A stretch of 64,000 nucleotides of DNA from JAXGXJ01 sp963829545 (GCA_963829545.1 CAWHIX010000001.1:124001-188000); one strand, 5' to 3'. Positions 37,458-46,366 are shown, numbered from the stretch's first letter. Notes: generated by a model not told the origin, from the sequence alone. Numbers and translations: made by a program.

Positions 37458-37706
37458 CTAAGGGAGGATCGAGCGAGGCGCGCCTCCGGCGGCATTCTCG
37501 CCTACATTGGTCGGTGCCTCGATGAACGGGTACATATTGGCTTCGGATACCGGGTAGCCCATGGTCCTCACGACCATCCGGGCGATCTTCGCGTTCGCTG
37601 CCGTGATCCCGACGATCCACCTTGCATCGAACTGTCTCTTCTCCGTCCGCGAGTGGCCGGAATAGGTCACCGGTCGCACTCTTGCGGGCATGCGTCTATG
37701 AGACAT
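37458..37706 (-). CDS. Small hypothetical protein
   Basis: The 82-residue ORF starts MSHRRMPARVRPVTYSGHSR, preceded by GGAGGTGA at ideal spacing. Sequence composition is protein-like (WIVGITAANAKIARMVVRTM and MYPFIEAPTNVGENAAGG). No signal peptide or membrane helix. It is convergent with the alpha/beta-hydrolase gene, three bases away. Family not recognised. Confidence 0.5.
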   Translation of the reverse strand: MSHRRMPARVRPVTYSGHSRTEKRQFDARWIVGITAANAKIARMVVRTMGYPVSEANMYPFIEAPTNVGENAAGGAPRSILP

Positions 37707-38001
37707 CACAAGCTCACCTCCTCTGCGCCCGCGGTTCCGGCGGTCGGTGGACCGTCCCCGCGGATTCTCCTCCACCTCTCATTCTGAGGGAGCCACATGA
37801 AGAGCAGGTAAAGACTGCAAAAAGAATCCGTGTAGCGGTCCCCCCCAACCGGCCAGCGAAAGACCCTCCAAGTAGCGGGCCATCGGTCCCTGCATCCGCC
37901 CGGTTCTCTTGCTCCTGTCGCTCGGTACGCTGGAAGGGCAGACTAGGAGAACGGGCACCCGCGCGCACCCGCGCACCCGCCGCACCCGAACAGGAGGACT
38001 C

Positions 38002-38649
38002 ATGCAGACACCGGCACTGCCCAATCCAACCCCGACCGGATACCCTCTGACCTTCCGCGTCGACTACCCGGACAAGCCTCTTAGTAGACTGACCACCTTC
38101 TTCCGCTTCCTTTGGATTATCCCCATCCTCGTCATCGCAACCCTCCTTTCTTCGGGCACCATCAGCATCGATGGAACCGACTACTCCTGGTCGTGGACGA
38201 CGGTGGGCATACTGTTTCTGCCCCTTCTGCTCATGATCCTGTTTCGCAAGAAGTACCCGCGCTGGTGGTTCGACTGGAACCTCGAGCTCACGCGATTCTT
38301 GGCGCGCGTCTGGGTCTACGCCGCGCTGCTCCGGGATGAATATCCCTCCACCGACGAGGAGCAGGCGGTCCATCTCGACCTCGCCTATCCCGATGCCGGG
38401 CAACTCAGTCGCGGGCTTCCGTTGGTCAAATGGTTCCTGGCCATCCCGCACTGGATCGTGCTCTTCTTCCTTTGGATAGGAGCCGCGGTCTGCATCATCA
38501 TCGCCTGGTTCGCCATCCTCTTCACCGGCAGGTACCCCCAGAGTCTCTTCGACTACGTGGTCGGAGTGCAGCGCTGGTCGCTGCGGGTGGAAGCGTATGC
38601 GTTGCTGCTGGTCACCGATCAGTATCCGCCGTTCACGCTGCAGCCATGA
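38002..38649 (+). CDS. DUF4389 membrane protein
   Basis: The 215-residue protein has two pairs of membrane helices. The family repeat is seen as YPLTFRVDYPDKPLSRLTTFF followed by helix, and later LPLVKWFLAIPHWIVLFFLW plus IAWFAILFTGRYPQSLFDYV, ending VTDQYPPFTLQP. CAGGAGG precedes the ATG. It leads a four-gene operon (38002-40760) whose members overlap as ATGA. A truncated copy of the last 67 codons lies at 61592-61795. Function unknown. Confidence 0.85.
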   Translation: MQTPALPNPTPTGYPLTFRVDYPDKPLSRLTTFFRFLWIIPILVIATLLSSGTISIDGTDYSWSWTTVGILFLPLLLMILFRKKYPRWWFDWNLELTRFLARVWVYAALLRDEYPSTDEEQAVHLDLAYPDAGQLSRGLPLVKWFLAIPHWIVLFFLWIGAAVCIIIAWFAILFTGRYPQSLFDYVVGVQRWSLRVEAYALLLVTDQYPPFTLQP

Positions 38650-39342
38650 TCGCCCAGGGGCAGCAGGTCGAACAGGAAAGAGCCGTCCTTAGGTGGGGCG
38701 GTCTTGCCGGCATGGCCGGAAGCCTCGTCCTCGTGATCGTCTTTGTGATCGTGGCCGTCTTTGTGGGATCAGATACAAATGAACCGATGGGCTTCTCCGG
38801 CATCCGGGTGGCCCGCACCTTCGAAGACGGTCTCTACCTTGCCGTCATGATCCTGTGGATCCCACTCCTGTTGGCGTTGTATCGTGCCCTTCGACAGGAG
38901 CGTCTCGCGCCCGCATTGTTCGGAAGCGTTCTGGGCATCGTCGGGCTCGTCGATCCTTGCAGCCGGAGCGCTTCCGCATATCGCTACGCTTGCGGTCTCT
39001 GATCTCTTGTATGCTCCGGGAGCGACCCTCACCGACCAGACTGCGCTGGAACTGTGGAAGGCGTCCTACGCGGTGTTCGACGCTCTGCTGATTGCGGGAC
39101 TCGTTATCGCCACTATCGGGGTGATCTGTCTCGGAGCGGCAATGATCAAGAATCCCAGGTTCGGCAGGTGGATCGGCTGGATGAGCGTGGTACTCGGTGT
39201 GGCCGGCGTGGTCGCCGCGACGTTCACACTGTGGAACCCTGATTCCCCAGTGGCGGCGATCGCCATGGTCGGACTCATCATCTTCCACGCGGTCGCGGGC
39301 TGGAAGACATACAGACTGTCGAGCGGAGGGGAGAAACGATGA
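38646..39342 (+). CDS. DUF4386-like membrane protein, one frameshift
   Basis: ATG 38646 overlaps the DUF4389 stop (ATGA). The first frame reads RWGGLAGMAGSLVLVIVFVI and several helices. One base is extra near 38945-38955, after which the reading ILAAGALPHIATLAVSDLLY continues to a TGA overlapping the next ATG. Correcting gives 231 residues and no stops. The protein has about six helices and resembles the DUF4386 group. It is translationally coupled at both ends. Confidence 0.7.
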
Positions 39343-40070
39343 AGTCTCCGTACAGAGGGAACGCGATAGCGGTGGGGATACTCTTCATCGCCTGCTCGGC
39401 CGCAAGCATACTGAGCATCGTGCCGCTGGGCTCGATGCTCGACTCCCCGGTCGACCTGGCCGGGCTGGCGGCGAACGACAATCGTGTGGTATTGACGGCG
39501 CTCATCGAGTTCGTCTGGGCCGCTACCGCCGCGGGCATAGCGATCGGCTTGTATCCCGTCGTGAGAAAGCAGAACAGAGCTCTAGCTCTTGGATCTGTGG
39601 CCGGCAGGGTCGTCGAGGGCGTGTTCGTTCTTATCGGCACCCTCAGCCTACTGGTACTACTGGCACTGAGCCAGGACTACGTGGCGGCCGGATCTCCCGA
39701 CCCATCCTTCTGGTCGGTCTCGGCTGACACTTTGCTTGCGGTACGTGAATGGGTGTTCGGGTTCGTCGCGATGGTCCCGTTCCTCCTGGGTGCTCTCATG
39801 TATTACTACCTGCTGTTCAGATCGCGGCTCGTCCCCCGATGGCTCTCGGGTTGGGGTCTCGTCGGAGCTGGGTTGGGCCTGGTGGCGACCGTGTACGCCG
39901 GCTTCACCCAGGAATTCGGCTTCTCGACCGTCAATACCGTGCTAAACATCCCCATAGGTATCCAGGAGATGGTCTTGGCCGTGTGGTTGATAGCCAAAGG
40001 ATTCAAGTCGCCACCGGTGATCGAGCGGGCGGCGGCCGGGGCGCCGACGAATGCGGCAGCTGAAGCGTAG
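39339..40070 (+). CDS. DUF4386 membrane protein
   Basis: The 243-residue protein has about six transmembrane helices: the first (AVGILFIACSAASILSIVPLG) and the family tail FSTVNTVLNIPIGIQEMVLAVWLI. DUF4386 proteins are small actinobacterial/Firmicute integral membrane proteins of unknown role, often beside TetR or PadR regulators. Its ATG overlaps the upstream stop (ATGA). A paralogue is at 47771; a fragment resembling the tail is at 61825. Confidence 0.88.
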   Translation: MKSPYRGNAIAVGILFIACSAASILSIVPLGSMLDSPVDLAGLAANDNRVVLTALIEFVWAATAAGIAIGLYPVVRKQNRALALGSVAGRVVEGVFVLIGTLSLLVLLALSQDYVAAGSPDPSFWSVSADTLLAVREWVFGFVAMVPFLLGALMYYYLLFRSRLVPRWLSGWGLVGAGLGLVATVYAGFTQEFGFSTVNTVLNIPIGIQEMVLAVWLIAKGFKSPPVIERAAAGAPTNAAAEA

Positions 40071-40091
40071 GGTCGAGGCCATGGAGAGACG

Positions 40092-40760
40092 ATGACCGCA
40101 GCGACCCCATCGGAGCCGAGAAGGACCAAGGCGGAGAAGTTCTGGGACCGGCTTGCCCGCACCTGGGGCAGGCCGGCCGAGGAACCCGAACAGACCGACA
40201 CGATCGTCCTCGCCAAGACCAGGCCGTATCTCAAGGCCACGGATACCGTCCTCGACTACGGGTGCGCCAAGGGCAGCGTAGATATGAGGCTTGCCGCTGC
40301 TGTCAGGGCTATCCACGGCATCGATATCTCGTCAAACATGATCGCCGCCGCAAGAGAGGCGGCGGACGCGCGCCAGGCCGCCAACGTGTCGTTCGCGAAG
40401 GCCACGATATTCGACGAAGGTCTCGAGCGGGAGTCATTCGACGTGGTGCTGGCCTTGGCCATTTTCCACCTGCTGGAAGATGCGCCAGAAGCCATACGGA
40501 GAATCGACGAACTGCTGAAGCCGGGGGGCCTGCTCATATCCCTGACACCCTGTTTGGGGGAGAAGGCCGCGTGGCCGATCAGAACCGTGATGCTTCTCGT
40601 GGGGTTGGCCGCTCGACTGCACGTGATCCCCCATGTGTGGCGCTGCACGATAGGGGAACTGCGCGAGGCCATGGAGGCCGCGGGTTTGGCACCCATCGAG
40701 GTCGAGGAGTTGGTCCAGAGCACCTCGGAGTATTTCGTGGTGGCGAAGAAGACACGGTGA
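40092..40760 (+). CDS. Class I SAM-dependent methyltransferase
   Basis: The 222-residue enzyme has the Rossmann SAM motifs: motif I VLDYGCAKGSVDMRL (G-x-G variant), IHGIDISSNMI with the acidic ribose ligand, FDVVLALAIFHLL, then LLKPGGLLIS. It resembles small-molecule or quinone-type methyltransferases. It is the last gene of the DUF4389-DUF4386 operon, 21 bases downstream. The acceptor is unknown. Confidence 0.9.
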   Translation: MTAATPSEPRRTKAEKFWDRLARTWGRPAEEPEQTDTIVLAKTRPYLKATDTVLDYGCAKGSVDMRLAAAVRAIHGIDISSNMIAAAREAADARQAANVSFAKATIFDEGLERESFDVVLALAIFHLLEDAPEAIRRIDELLKPGGLLISLTPCLGEKAAWPIRTVMLLVGLAARLHVIPHVWRCTIGELREAMEAAGLAPIEVEELVQSTSEYFVVAKKTR

Positions 40761-40843
40761 CGTAACCAGCGGGAGGGACGTTCCGCTCGGGCGTGACATA
40801 TCTCGGCTATTCGGCGGCGTAGGAGAGTCGCGCGCGGGCCGTC

Positions 40844-42193
40844 CTATTGGAACCCGAACAGCGGCGGGAACACGATCACGACCAGGGCGGCCCAGATGGC
40901 GTAGACAGGCAGATAGCGCATCTGTACGTCGACGATGGCCTGGTATGTGACTCGCCCGGCTATGAACCGCACATATCCGATTCCCAGCAGCACCAGATTG
41001 ACCAGGAGCAGGATATTGGCCCCAAGGGCGGCGAGCTTGTTGGCGGACACGCCGTACTCGGCCAAACGGGAGATGATTCCGGACAAGGCGACTCCGTCGA
41101 CGACGAGGGCGACGACGACGAGGGCGAGCACGAGCACATCCCAGAGATTCCTCGGTGTTTCGGCGTCGCGGGCACTCATGCCGTAGAGCGTCACACCCAT
41201 CACCAGGACCAGGATCAGGTCGAACCAGATGAGCAACTCCCGATTCTCCGATGGCGCTCTGCCGGTCACCAGCATGGCCACCAGCAGGCTGACAAGAACC
41301 ACCAGGAGCAGCGGGGTGAAGAGTCGCGCGAGCACGGGGGCGATACTCTCTATCCGCCCCATCTTCCGTTCCACCAGATAGGCAGCGACCACGAGTAGGG
41401 CACAACCGCCGAATATCACCACCCAATTCACGATGAAGGCCTCGATGTCGACCTCGATGAACTGAAAGACTCCGACTGAGACCCCGATCAGCACCGCTCC
41501 GCCCAAGCCGATCAGCACCGAGTAGATGAACACCTCGCCGGCGAAGCGGACGAAGTCCAGCCGGGTGCCGGTCTTGCGCCAGCCCGGCCCGCCGTAGAGG
41601 ACGCCCAGCAGCAGGAGGAGGGCGATGGGCAGATGCACCGCGGTGAGTATGGCGGTATGGTGGGGGTCGTATGAGGGATAGAGGTTGACGAGAAGCGCGG
41701 CGGCGACGAAAACCCCTGCGGCCAACAGCATGAAGCGTAGGGGAAGGGACCGTTTCCAGATAAGGTAGATGGCCACCGAAGGAAAGGCAAAGAGGGACGC
41801 GTTCACGATGTAGATGAAGGCGTTGTCGTCGTTCATCTCCCAGCCGAAAAGTGTCGGGAGCTTGGCCAACAGTCCCCCCAGGATCGCCAGGCCGATGACG
41901 AGGATGAACTCGGTGCGTTGGCGCCCACGCGACGCCTCGTCGGGTGCAGGGACCAGGAGTTGCCGCCAAAGACTCTCGGTCGTCACCTTGGCGAACTCAT
42001 CGCCCAGCGCCTCTGTGTCGCCCATCCGTCGGACCGAGATCAGAAAGGCCTCCTCGGTGGTCACTCCGCGGGACGTGAGGTCGTCGATGTTGTCTCGAAG
42101 ATGGGACTCAAGCTCTTCAAGGTCCTGCTCTCGCAAGGAACCCGATGACCTCAGGTGCCCTCTCCACTTGCGGATCTGCGACTCCAGCTCAAA
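40844..42193 (-). CDS. PadR-linked membrane protein with permease-prefix domain
   Basis: The 449-residue protein begins MFELESQIRKWRGHLRSSG, an N-terminal soluble helical domain of the permease-prefix type (E-L-x-H-L-R-D), followed by about ten transmembrane helices. Its start overlaps the PadR stop by five bases. Prefix-domain genes accompany PadR regulators and are thought to work in drug or peptide efflux. The function of this membrane part is not known. Confidence 0.78.
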   Translation of the reverse strand, partial: FELESQIRKWRGHLRSSGSLREQDLEELESHLRDNIDDLTSRGVTTEEAFLISVRRMGDTEALGDEFAKVTTESLWRQLLVPAPDEASRGRQRTEFILVIGLAILGGLLAKLPTLFGWEMNDDNAFIYIVNASLFAFPSVAIYLIWKRSLPLRFMLLAAGVFVAAALLVNLYPSYDPHHTAILTAVHLPIALLLLLGVLYGGPGWRKTGTRLDFVRFAGEVFIYSVLIGLGGAVLIGVSVGVFQFIEVDIEAFIVNWVVIFGGCALLVVAAYLVERKMGRIESIAPVLARLFTPLLLVVLVSLLVAMLVTGRAPSENRELLIWFDLILVLVMGVTLYGMSARDAETPRNLWDVLVLALVVVALVVDGVALSGIISRLAEYGVSANKLAALGANILLLVNLVLLGIGYVRFIAGRVTYQAIVDVQMRYLPVYAIWAALVVIVFPPLFGFQ

Positions 42194-42539
42194 CATTCTC
42201 ATCCCCCTTGTCGATGATTCCCACCAGGCGCTCGAGGGCACTGTGGACCACCGACCATTGCTCTGTGACGCGCTCCAACTCAGCTATTCCGGGCTCGGTC
42301 AGTCGGTAGTACTTGCGACGGCGACCTGTCTCCGCGACGTGCCAGCGAGACTCCACGAAGCCCGCGTCTTCCAGGCGATGGAGAACCGGGTAGAGCATGC
42401 CGTCGGTCCAGGTGAGACGATCGTCAGAGACCTCCCGAACCTTCTGGATGATGGCGTAGCCGTAGCTATCCGACCGGCGCAGGATGGCCAGGATGATGGG
42501 CGTGGCTGATGCCGCAACGAGCTCTTTCGAGATGTTCAT
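42189..42539 (-). CDS. PadR-family transcriptional regulator
   Basis: The 116-residue winged-helix protein reads PIILAILRRSDSYGYAIIQKV, then GMLYPVLHRLEDAGFVESRW and GRRRKYYRLTEPGIAELE, matching PadR-s1 (LmrR-like) proteins. It is the first gene of a two-gene operon with the permease-prefix protein. A long palindrome lies just before it and probably serves as its own operator. Confidence 0.92.
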   Translation of the reverse strand: MNISKELVAASATPIILAILRRSDSYGYAIIQKVREVSDDRLTWTDGMLYPVLHRLEDAGFVESRWHVAETGRRRKYYRLTEPGIAELERVTEQWSVVHSALERLVGIIDKGDENV

Positions 42540-42575
42540 CGTTCCCCAGCCGCTCTGATCGTCTCAAGCACGATC

Positions 42576-42600
42576 TTATACATAGCATAGCTATGCATAA
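42576..42600. promoter_or_regulatory. Palindromic operator of the PadR-permease operon
   Basis: The core GCATAGCTATGC at 42585-42596 is a perfect 12-base palindrome; TTAT at 42576-42579 and ATAA at 42597-42600 extend it. It lies 37 bases upstream of the PadR start, in AT-rich sequence suitable for a promoter. Confidence 0.6.
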
Positions 42601-42776
42601 GAGTATTAGGTAAGAAGCCTGGGATGTCAAGGTGGGCTGTCAGAGGCTCTACAGGAGGCTGCCGCCTGGGTGGGCGGCCGGTCGCGGCGCCTCCGGGGAG
42701 CCGTGCATCGGAGGGCATCGATATTGCGGCGGTTCTCGCGCCCCCGAGAACGCTCCGGTCGTGTAACCTTGCCGGG

Positions 42777-43478
42777 ATGCGTCCGCTCAAGATAATCTCG
42801 GTGATCTTCGGGGTGCTGTTCGCCCTTGCCGGCATCGCGTCCGTGACGTCGGGCGGCTTCGTCCTCGGTCTCTACCGCCTTCACGGTGCTCCCTCCGGGT
42901 TCTTCATGACACCCAGTCAGACGGTGGGCAGCAACGGGTTTGCGCTGACAGCTCCGGACATCAACGGGCAACTCGTGACCCCGTGGGAGAGGTGGGCCTT
43001 GTCCCAGGCGGGGGCCACCATCCGGGTGACCGGCTCTTCCAAGCTGCCGGCCCCGGTCTTCATCGGGATCGCGCCGACTGCGCAGGTCTCGAAGTACCTT
43101 TCCGGCGTTGCCCGCGATCGGATCACGAGCATCGACCTGACGGAGGGGTCGGTCCATTATGATCATGTGGACGGGACGGCACTCCCTGCTCCTCCAGAAG
43201 AACAGAGCTTCTGGGCAGCTGAGGTAGCTGGGACCGGGAGCCAGACTCTGGAATGGGAGCTACGAGAGGGCGACTGGGCGATGGTCATCATGAACGGCGA
43301 CGCGAGTGCGCCGGTTGCGGCCGACGTGAGGCTCGGCGCACGATTCGGAATCATGTACCCACTGATCGTCGGGTTGGCAGCGGCCGGAGTCGTATTGTTG
43401 GCCATCGGAGCCACTCTCATAGTCTTTGGAGCGCGACCCCGGCAGAGGGCATTGCGGACTCCGCCGGGGGTGGTCTAA
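42777..43478 (+). CDS. Two-helix membrane protein with extracytoplasmic domain
   Basis: The 233-residue protein has an N-terminal helix (IISVIFGVLFALAGIASV), a beta-rich extracellular domain of about 150 residues (GFALTAPDI, GIAPTAQVSKYLSGV, LEWELREGDWAMVIMNGDAS), and a C-terminal helix (MYPLIVGLAAAGVVLLAIGA). The layout recurs in actinobacterial proteins without assigned function. No clear RBS is seen before ATG 42777; the transcript may be leaderless. A small membrane protein follows closely. Confidence 0.75.
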   Translation: MRPLKIISVIFGVLFALAGIASVTSGGFVLGLYRLHGAPSGFFMTPSQTVGSNGFALTAPDINGQLVTPWERWALSQAGATIRVTGSSKLPAPVFIGIAPTAQVSKYLSGVARDRITSIDLTEGSVHYDHVDGTALPAPPEEQSFWAAEVAGTGSQTLEWELREGDWAMVIMNGDASAPVAADVRLGARFGIMYPLIVGLAAAGVVLLAIGATLIVFGARPRQRALRTPPGVV

Positions 43479-43512
43479 CGCGGAACACAAGGGGCCTGGG
43501 TTCACCGTCGAG

Positions 43513-43698
43513 GTGCTCGCCTGTTCGTTGATCGTCGGCGCGCTGATTATCGGCTTCTCCATCCTGATGACGACGGGTCTGAGTGCGGCTGAAGGCGTCA
43601 TTAACCGGGCGGTCCTCTTGCTTGCCGTGGCCAGCCCGTTCTGGTTCATGGTGAGATTCGTGCGCGACTGGTGGCGGAGACGGAAGGCCGATAAGTAG
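43513..43698 (+). CDS. Small membrane protein
   Basis: A hydrophobic protein of about 61 residues: VLACSLIVGALIIGFSILMT and LLLAVASPFWFMVRFVRDWW with a basic tail RRRKADK, giving two helices. The start is uncertain: GTG 43513 is used, but the open frame extends left to 43426. It directly follows the two-helix protein gene and is probably co-expressed with it. Confidence 0.5.
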   Translation: MLACSLIVGALIIGFSILMTTGLSAAEGVINRAVLLLAVASPFWFMVRFVRDWWRRRKADK

Positions 43699-43703
43699 GC
43701 GCG

Positions 43704-43904
43704 TTACCGCACCTCAGCGTGAGGGTCGTGTGGCGACCGCGACTCCTCGCGGGCCTCTTCCTCGCCGATCATGAGCCTGATCATCACAAAGGTGAGGAGC
43801 GCGATGATCAAGCCAAATACGGCCGCGAATTGGTTGTTATAGAACGCAAAGAACTGGGTGACGAAGATGGTGAACAACAGCGCGCGCGAGACGCACGCGT
43901 TCAT
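43704..43904 (-). CDS. Small membrane protein
   Basis: The 66-residue ORF has two hydrophobic stretches (LLFTIFVTQFFAFYNNQF and AAVFGLIIALLTFVMIRLMI) and an acidic/basic tail (GEEEAREESRSPHDP). It is convergent with the gene ending at 43698. No RBS is obvious before the ATG. Its upstream side abuts the alpha/beta-hydrolase tail remnant, so its own 5' end could have been altered by that rearrangement. Confidence 0.45.
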   Translation of the reverse strand: MNACVSRALLFTIFVTQFFAFYNNQFAAVFGLIIALLTFVMIRLMIGEEEAREESRSPHDPHAEVR

Positions 43905-43925
43905 CTACACGCGGAGCCCCGCCGT

Positions 43926-43994
43926 GATGGTCAGGCCCACGCTGTAGCCGCTACCTTGCGCCTTCTGCGCGCACTTGCGACGACCGGCAACTAA
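43926..43994 (+). pseudogene. Remnant of the alpha/beta-hydrolase C-terminus
   Basis: Twenty-two codons plus TAA read DGQAHAVAATLRLLRALATTGN. The functional hydrolase at 36588-37454 ends in DQQSQTVAATLRLLRALVTSGN. Fifteen of the 17 final residues match and the DNA is similarly alike. Nothing of the rest of the hydrolase is present. This is a broken duplicate, or the tail of a deleted paralogue. Confidence 0.75.
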
Positions 43995-44149
43995 CGAGCG
44001 TCGTCACAATGAGGGACCGGCTCGCAAGCGCGGGGACCCATACTTCGGCACTTCACCTTCAGCGACTGCTACATCGCCGGCAGTTCGTACCCGGGCAGTG
44101 GTTCCGGGCGATGGCTGACGATGTCCCGGACCTACGGGTACGCTGTCCT

Positions 44150-44380
44150 TTATTGCGGACCTTCTCCGCAGGCGCCGCAGGCTCCTTCTACGCAGTAGTA
44201 GCTACCTTCTAGATCGTACTGCTTGAAGACCGCGCAGTCTGCGCAGAGGCAGCCCTGCATGGCTACTCTTGTCGCGCTCTTGCCCCTAGCGCAGAACAGG
44301 GCGCTCTCGCCGGGATACGATGGACAGTTGCCGCAGTTGCAGCGTGCCGTGTTCTCCTGGATGTCTCGCACAATGGTCAT
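44150..44380 (-). CDS. Cysteine-rich DUF2769-type protein
   Basis: The 76-residue protein has ten or more Cys in pairs: CNCGNCPSYPG, ALFCARGKS, GCLCADCAVF, YYCVEGACGACG. This pattern matches the small DUF2769 metal-binding proteins seen in anaerobes and archaea. ATG 44380 is preceded by AGGAGGAG. Probably cytoplasmic and binds zinc or an Fe-S cluster; no role is known. Confidence 0.8.
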   Translation of the reverse strand: MTIVRDIQENTARCNCGNCPSYPGESALFCARGKSATRVAMQGCLCADCAVFKQYDLEGSYYCVEGACGACGEGPQ

Positions 44381-44491
44381 GGGACTCCTCCTCAGAAGGC
44401 ACTCAGTACGCTCTTTAGTTCCAGGACGGACGGAGAATGAAACCCCTCGATGAGATCCTCCCGCTCCGGAGCGCGTCATCTCCTCCTCTCT

Positions 44492-44584
44492 CTACCCACC
44501 GCCAGCGTCTTCTACGCGTCTCCTCTGCAGCATCTTCCGCGCTCTCCAGTCCGAGATCCAAGTGACAACCAGGGCGGCGACTCA
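44492..44584 (-). pseudogene. Possible small membrane protein interrupted by TGA
   Basis: On the minus strand a hydrophobic reading, LAHGQHVAVLFV, meets TGA at 44582-44584 and continues VAALVVTWISDWRARKMLQR and EDAGGG to TAG at 44492. A TGG-to-TGA change would explain the stop. There is no clear RBS. The rest of 44381-44782 holds nothing recognisable. Confidence 0.25.
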
Positions 44585-44782
44585 CACGAAGAGCACGGCC
44601 ACGTGCTGACCGTGGGCTAGCCGCAGGTCACCATCGGACTACTTGAGCTGCAATGTCCCTGTGAACGTGGACTCGCCACCGGTGGAGGAGAACCTCGCCT
44701 TCCACATGTTCCGTATGGACGGTGCCAGATATCGCAGAATCCCGAAGTCATCCTCGGCGCGCGACACAACGGGCCGGCGGTT

Positions 44783-45166
44783 TCACAGATGCGAGACGAC
44801 CTCCGCGACTTCCACGACGAGAGCCCCGCGGGCCCAGGGGAAGTGAGTCTTCACGCGATCCATGTCACGCCCGGAAGCAACGATTGTGCCGGTCCCCTTC
44901 AAGGTGAAGCCCTGTCCGGGTCCAAGCTTACCCTCAACTTGGCGCGATGCTACCAGAAGCTGGATCTCGGGATTACGCTCCAGATTCGCCTCCATCTGGT
45001 GATAGTAGCCCGCCGGGATGACCAAGCGATTGCCCTCGAACCCCAACTGGCGGACGTAGTCGCCCCACGTCGCCGTGATGTGAGGCCCCTGGGGGCCGGC
45101 GGTGACCATCGCCACAAACTCGGTCGTTTCAAGGACTTCGCGGCAGGCACCATCGAGCAGCGCCAT
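44783..45166 (-). CDS. Pyridoxamine-5'-phosphate-oxidase-like FMN protein
   Basis: The 127-residue split-barrel protein reads VLETTEFVAMVTAGPQGPHITATWGDYV, then NRLVIPAGYYHQMEANLERNPEI and QGFTLKGTGTIVASG. These match PF01243-like proteins that bind FMN, F420 or heme. The ligand and substrate are unknown. The ATG at 45166 starts the fold correctly (MALLDGACREVLE). Confidence 0.8.
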   Translation of the reverse strand: MALLDGACREVLETTEFVAMVTAGPQGPHITATWGDYVRQLGFEGNRLVIPAGYYHQMEANLERNPEIQLLVASRQVEGKLGPGQGFTLKGTGTIVASGRDMDRVKTHFPWARGALVVEVAEVVSHL

Positions 45167-45340
45167 GTCTTCCTCCAGTCTGGGATGCGGTTCGCAGCTT
45201 GCGCTTCCTACTTCTTTCCTCGCATTACCCAGGACAAACATCGAGGCCGAGATCGCCGGCCTCGCCCGGCGGAATCTGCAGTGGCATCCTCGGAACACTG
45301 GCCATCCGCAAGGGGGCCCGCACCCTGCTGCAACTGGTCA

Positions 45341-46366
45341 TCAAGTCTGGTCCTGGTACCGTTGTACTTCATCGTACTTGTACTCGAGGTGGACGCCGGC
45401 CTCCAGCAGCATGGCCTCCGGTTCGTCCGCAGCTTGGTACCTTCTCTCACACAAGACGCTCTCGATCCCGCAGTTGATGATGAGCATCGCGCAGGTGCGG
45501 CAGGGCGTCATCCGCGTATACAGAGTCGCTCCCTCCAGGGAGATACCCAGTCTTGCTGCCTGGCAGATAGCATTCTGCTCGGCATGGATGGTGCGCATGC
45601 AGTGTTCGGTGATTCGACCATCATCATGGATGAGCCGCTTCATTTGGTGGCCGACGTCGTCACAGTGCGGGAAGCCACGGGGAGAACCCACAAAACCGGT
45701 GACGAGGATCCTCCTGTCCTTGACGATGACGCAGCCGCTCTTTCCTCGGTCACACGTGGCCCTCTTGGAGACGGCGTCAGCGATCTCGAAGAAGTAGTCA
45801 TCCCACGAGGGTCGTTCCATCACAGCAGTGTCCGGGCGATCCCGGTTCGGTTCGATCCAGTAGCGGCGCTTCGGTACCTCAAGGTCCGGCCCGGTGACGA
45901 TGTTCTCGAGAACGCCGCCGCACTTCTCGATCGTCCTGATCGAGCCGATGTTGTCGTCGTCGCAGGTCACCAGGACTCGTCGGATGCCGAGCTTCTCGTC
46001 GGCGATCTGGAGCGCCAGGCCGAGCATCGCGGTGGCGTAGCCTCTGCGTCGGAACTCCGGAACGACGACATAGCCGATATGTCCTCCGAACTGCTCGAAG
46101 AACGCGTTGAGGTGGTGACGGATCGCCACTCGTCCCACGATCCTGTCTGAGACAAATGCAAAGAGAAAGGTCTCGGGGACGGAGTCCGGTGGGAGATGCT
46201 CCCCCCGCTCTCGCTCCGCGAGCACTTCAAGATAGCGGCGTAATGCCATCCCTTCTTCATAATGACGAAGGAAGCTCGGGTATCCGGGCGACGTGGCGCG
46301 GTGCGCGCGAAGAAACTCCTCTTCCTCGGCTTCTCTCAGATTGCGGAGGGCGAGGTCTATTCCCAT
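45341..46366 (-). CDS. GNAT acetyltransferase fused to a dCMP deaminase-like domain
   Basis: The 341-residue protein has two domains in one continuous frame. Residues 1-175 are a GNAT domain (HIGYVVVPEFRRRGYATAMLGLAL with the acetyl-CoA loop, and VTCDDDNIGSIRTIEKCGG). From about 192, MERPSWDDYFFEIADAVSKR begins a deoxycytidylate/cytidine-type deaminase with zinc motifs IHAEQNAI and TPCRTC. No RBS or stop separates the domains. The deaminase would convert a pyrimidine nucleotide or related amine; the GNAT domain's acceptor is unknown. ATG 46366 is chosen by the GNAT start. Confidence 0.83.
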   Translation of the reverse strand: MGIDLALRNLREAEEEEFLRAHRATSPGYPSFLRHYEEGMALRRYLEVLAERERGEHLPPDSVPETFLFAFVSDRIVGRVAIRHHLNAFFEQFGGHIGYVVVPEFRRRGYATAMLGLALQIADEKLGIRRVLVTCDDDNIGSIRTIEKCGGVLENIVTGPDLEVPKRRYWIEPNRDRPDTAVMERPSWDDYFFEIADAVSKRATCDRGKSGCVIVKDRRILVTGFVGSPRGFPHCDDVGHQMKRLIHDDGRITEHCMRTIHAEQNAICQAARLGISLEGATLYTRMTPCRTCAMLIINCGIESVLCERRYQAADEPEAMLLEAGVHLEYKYDEVQRYQDQT

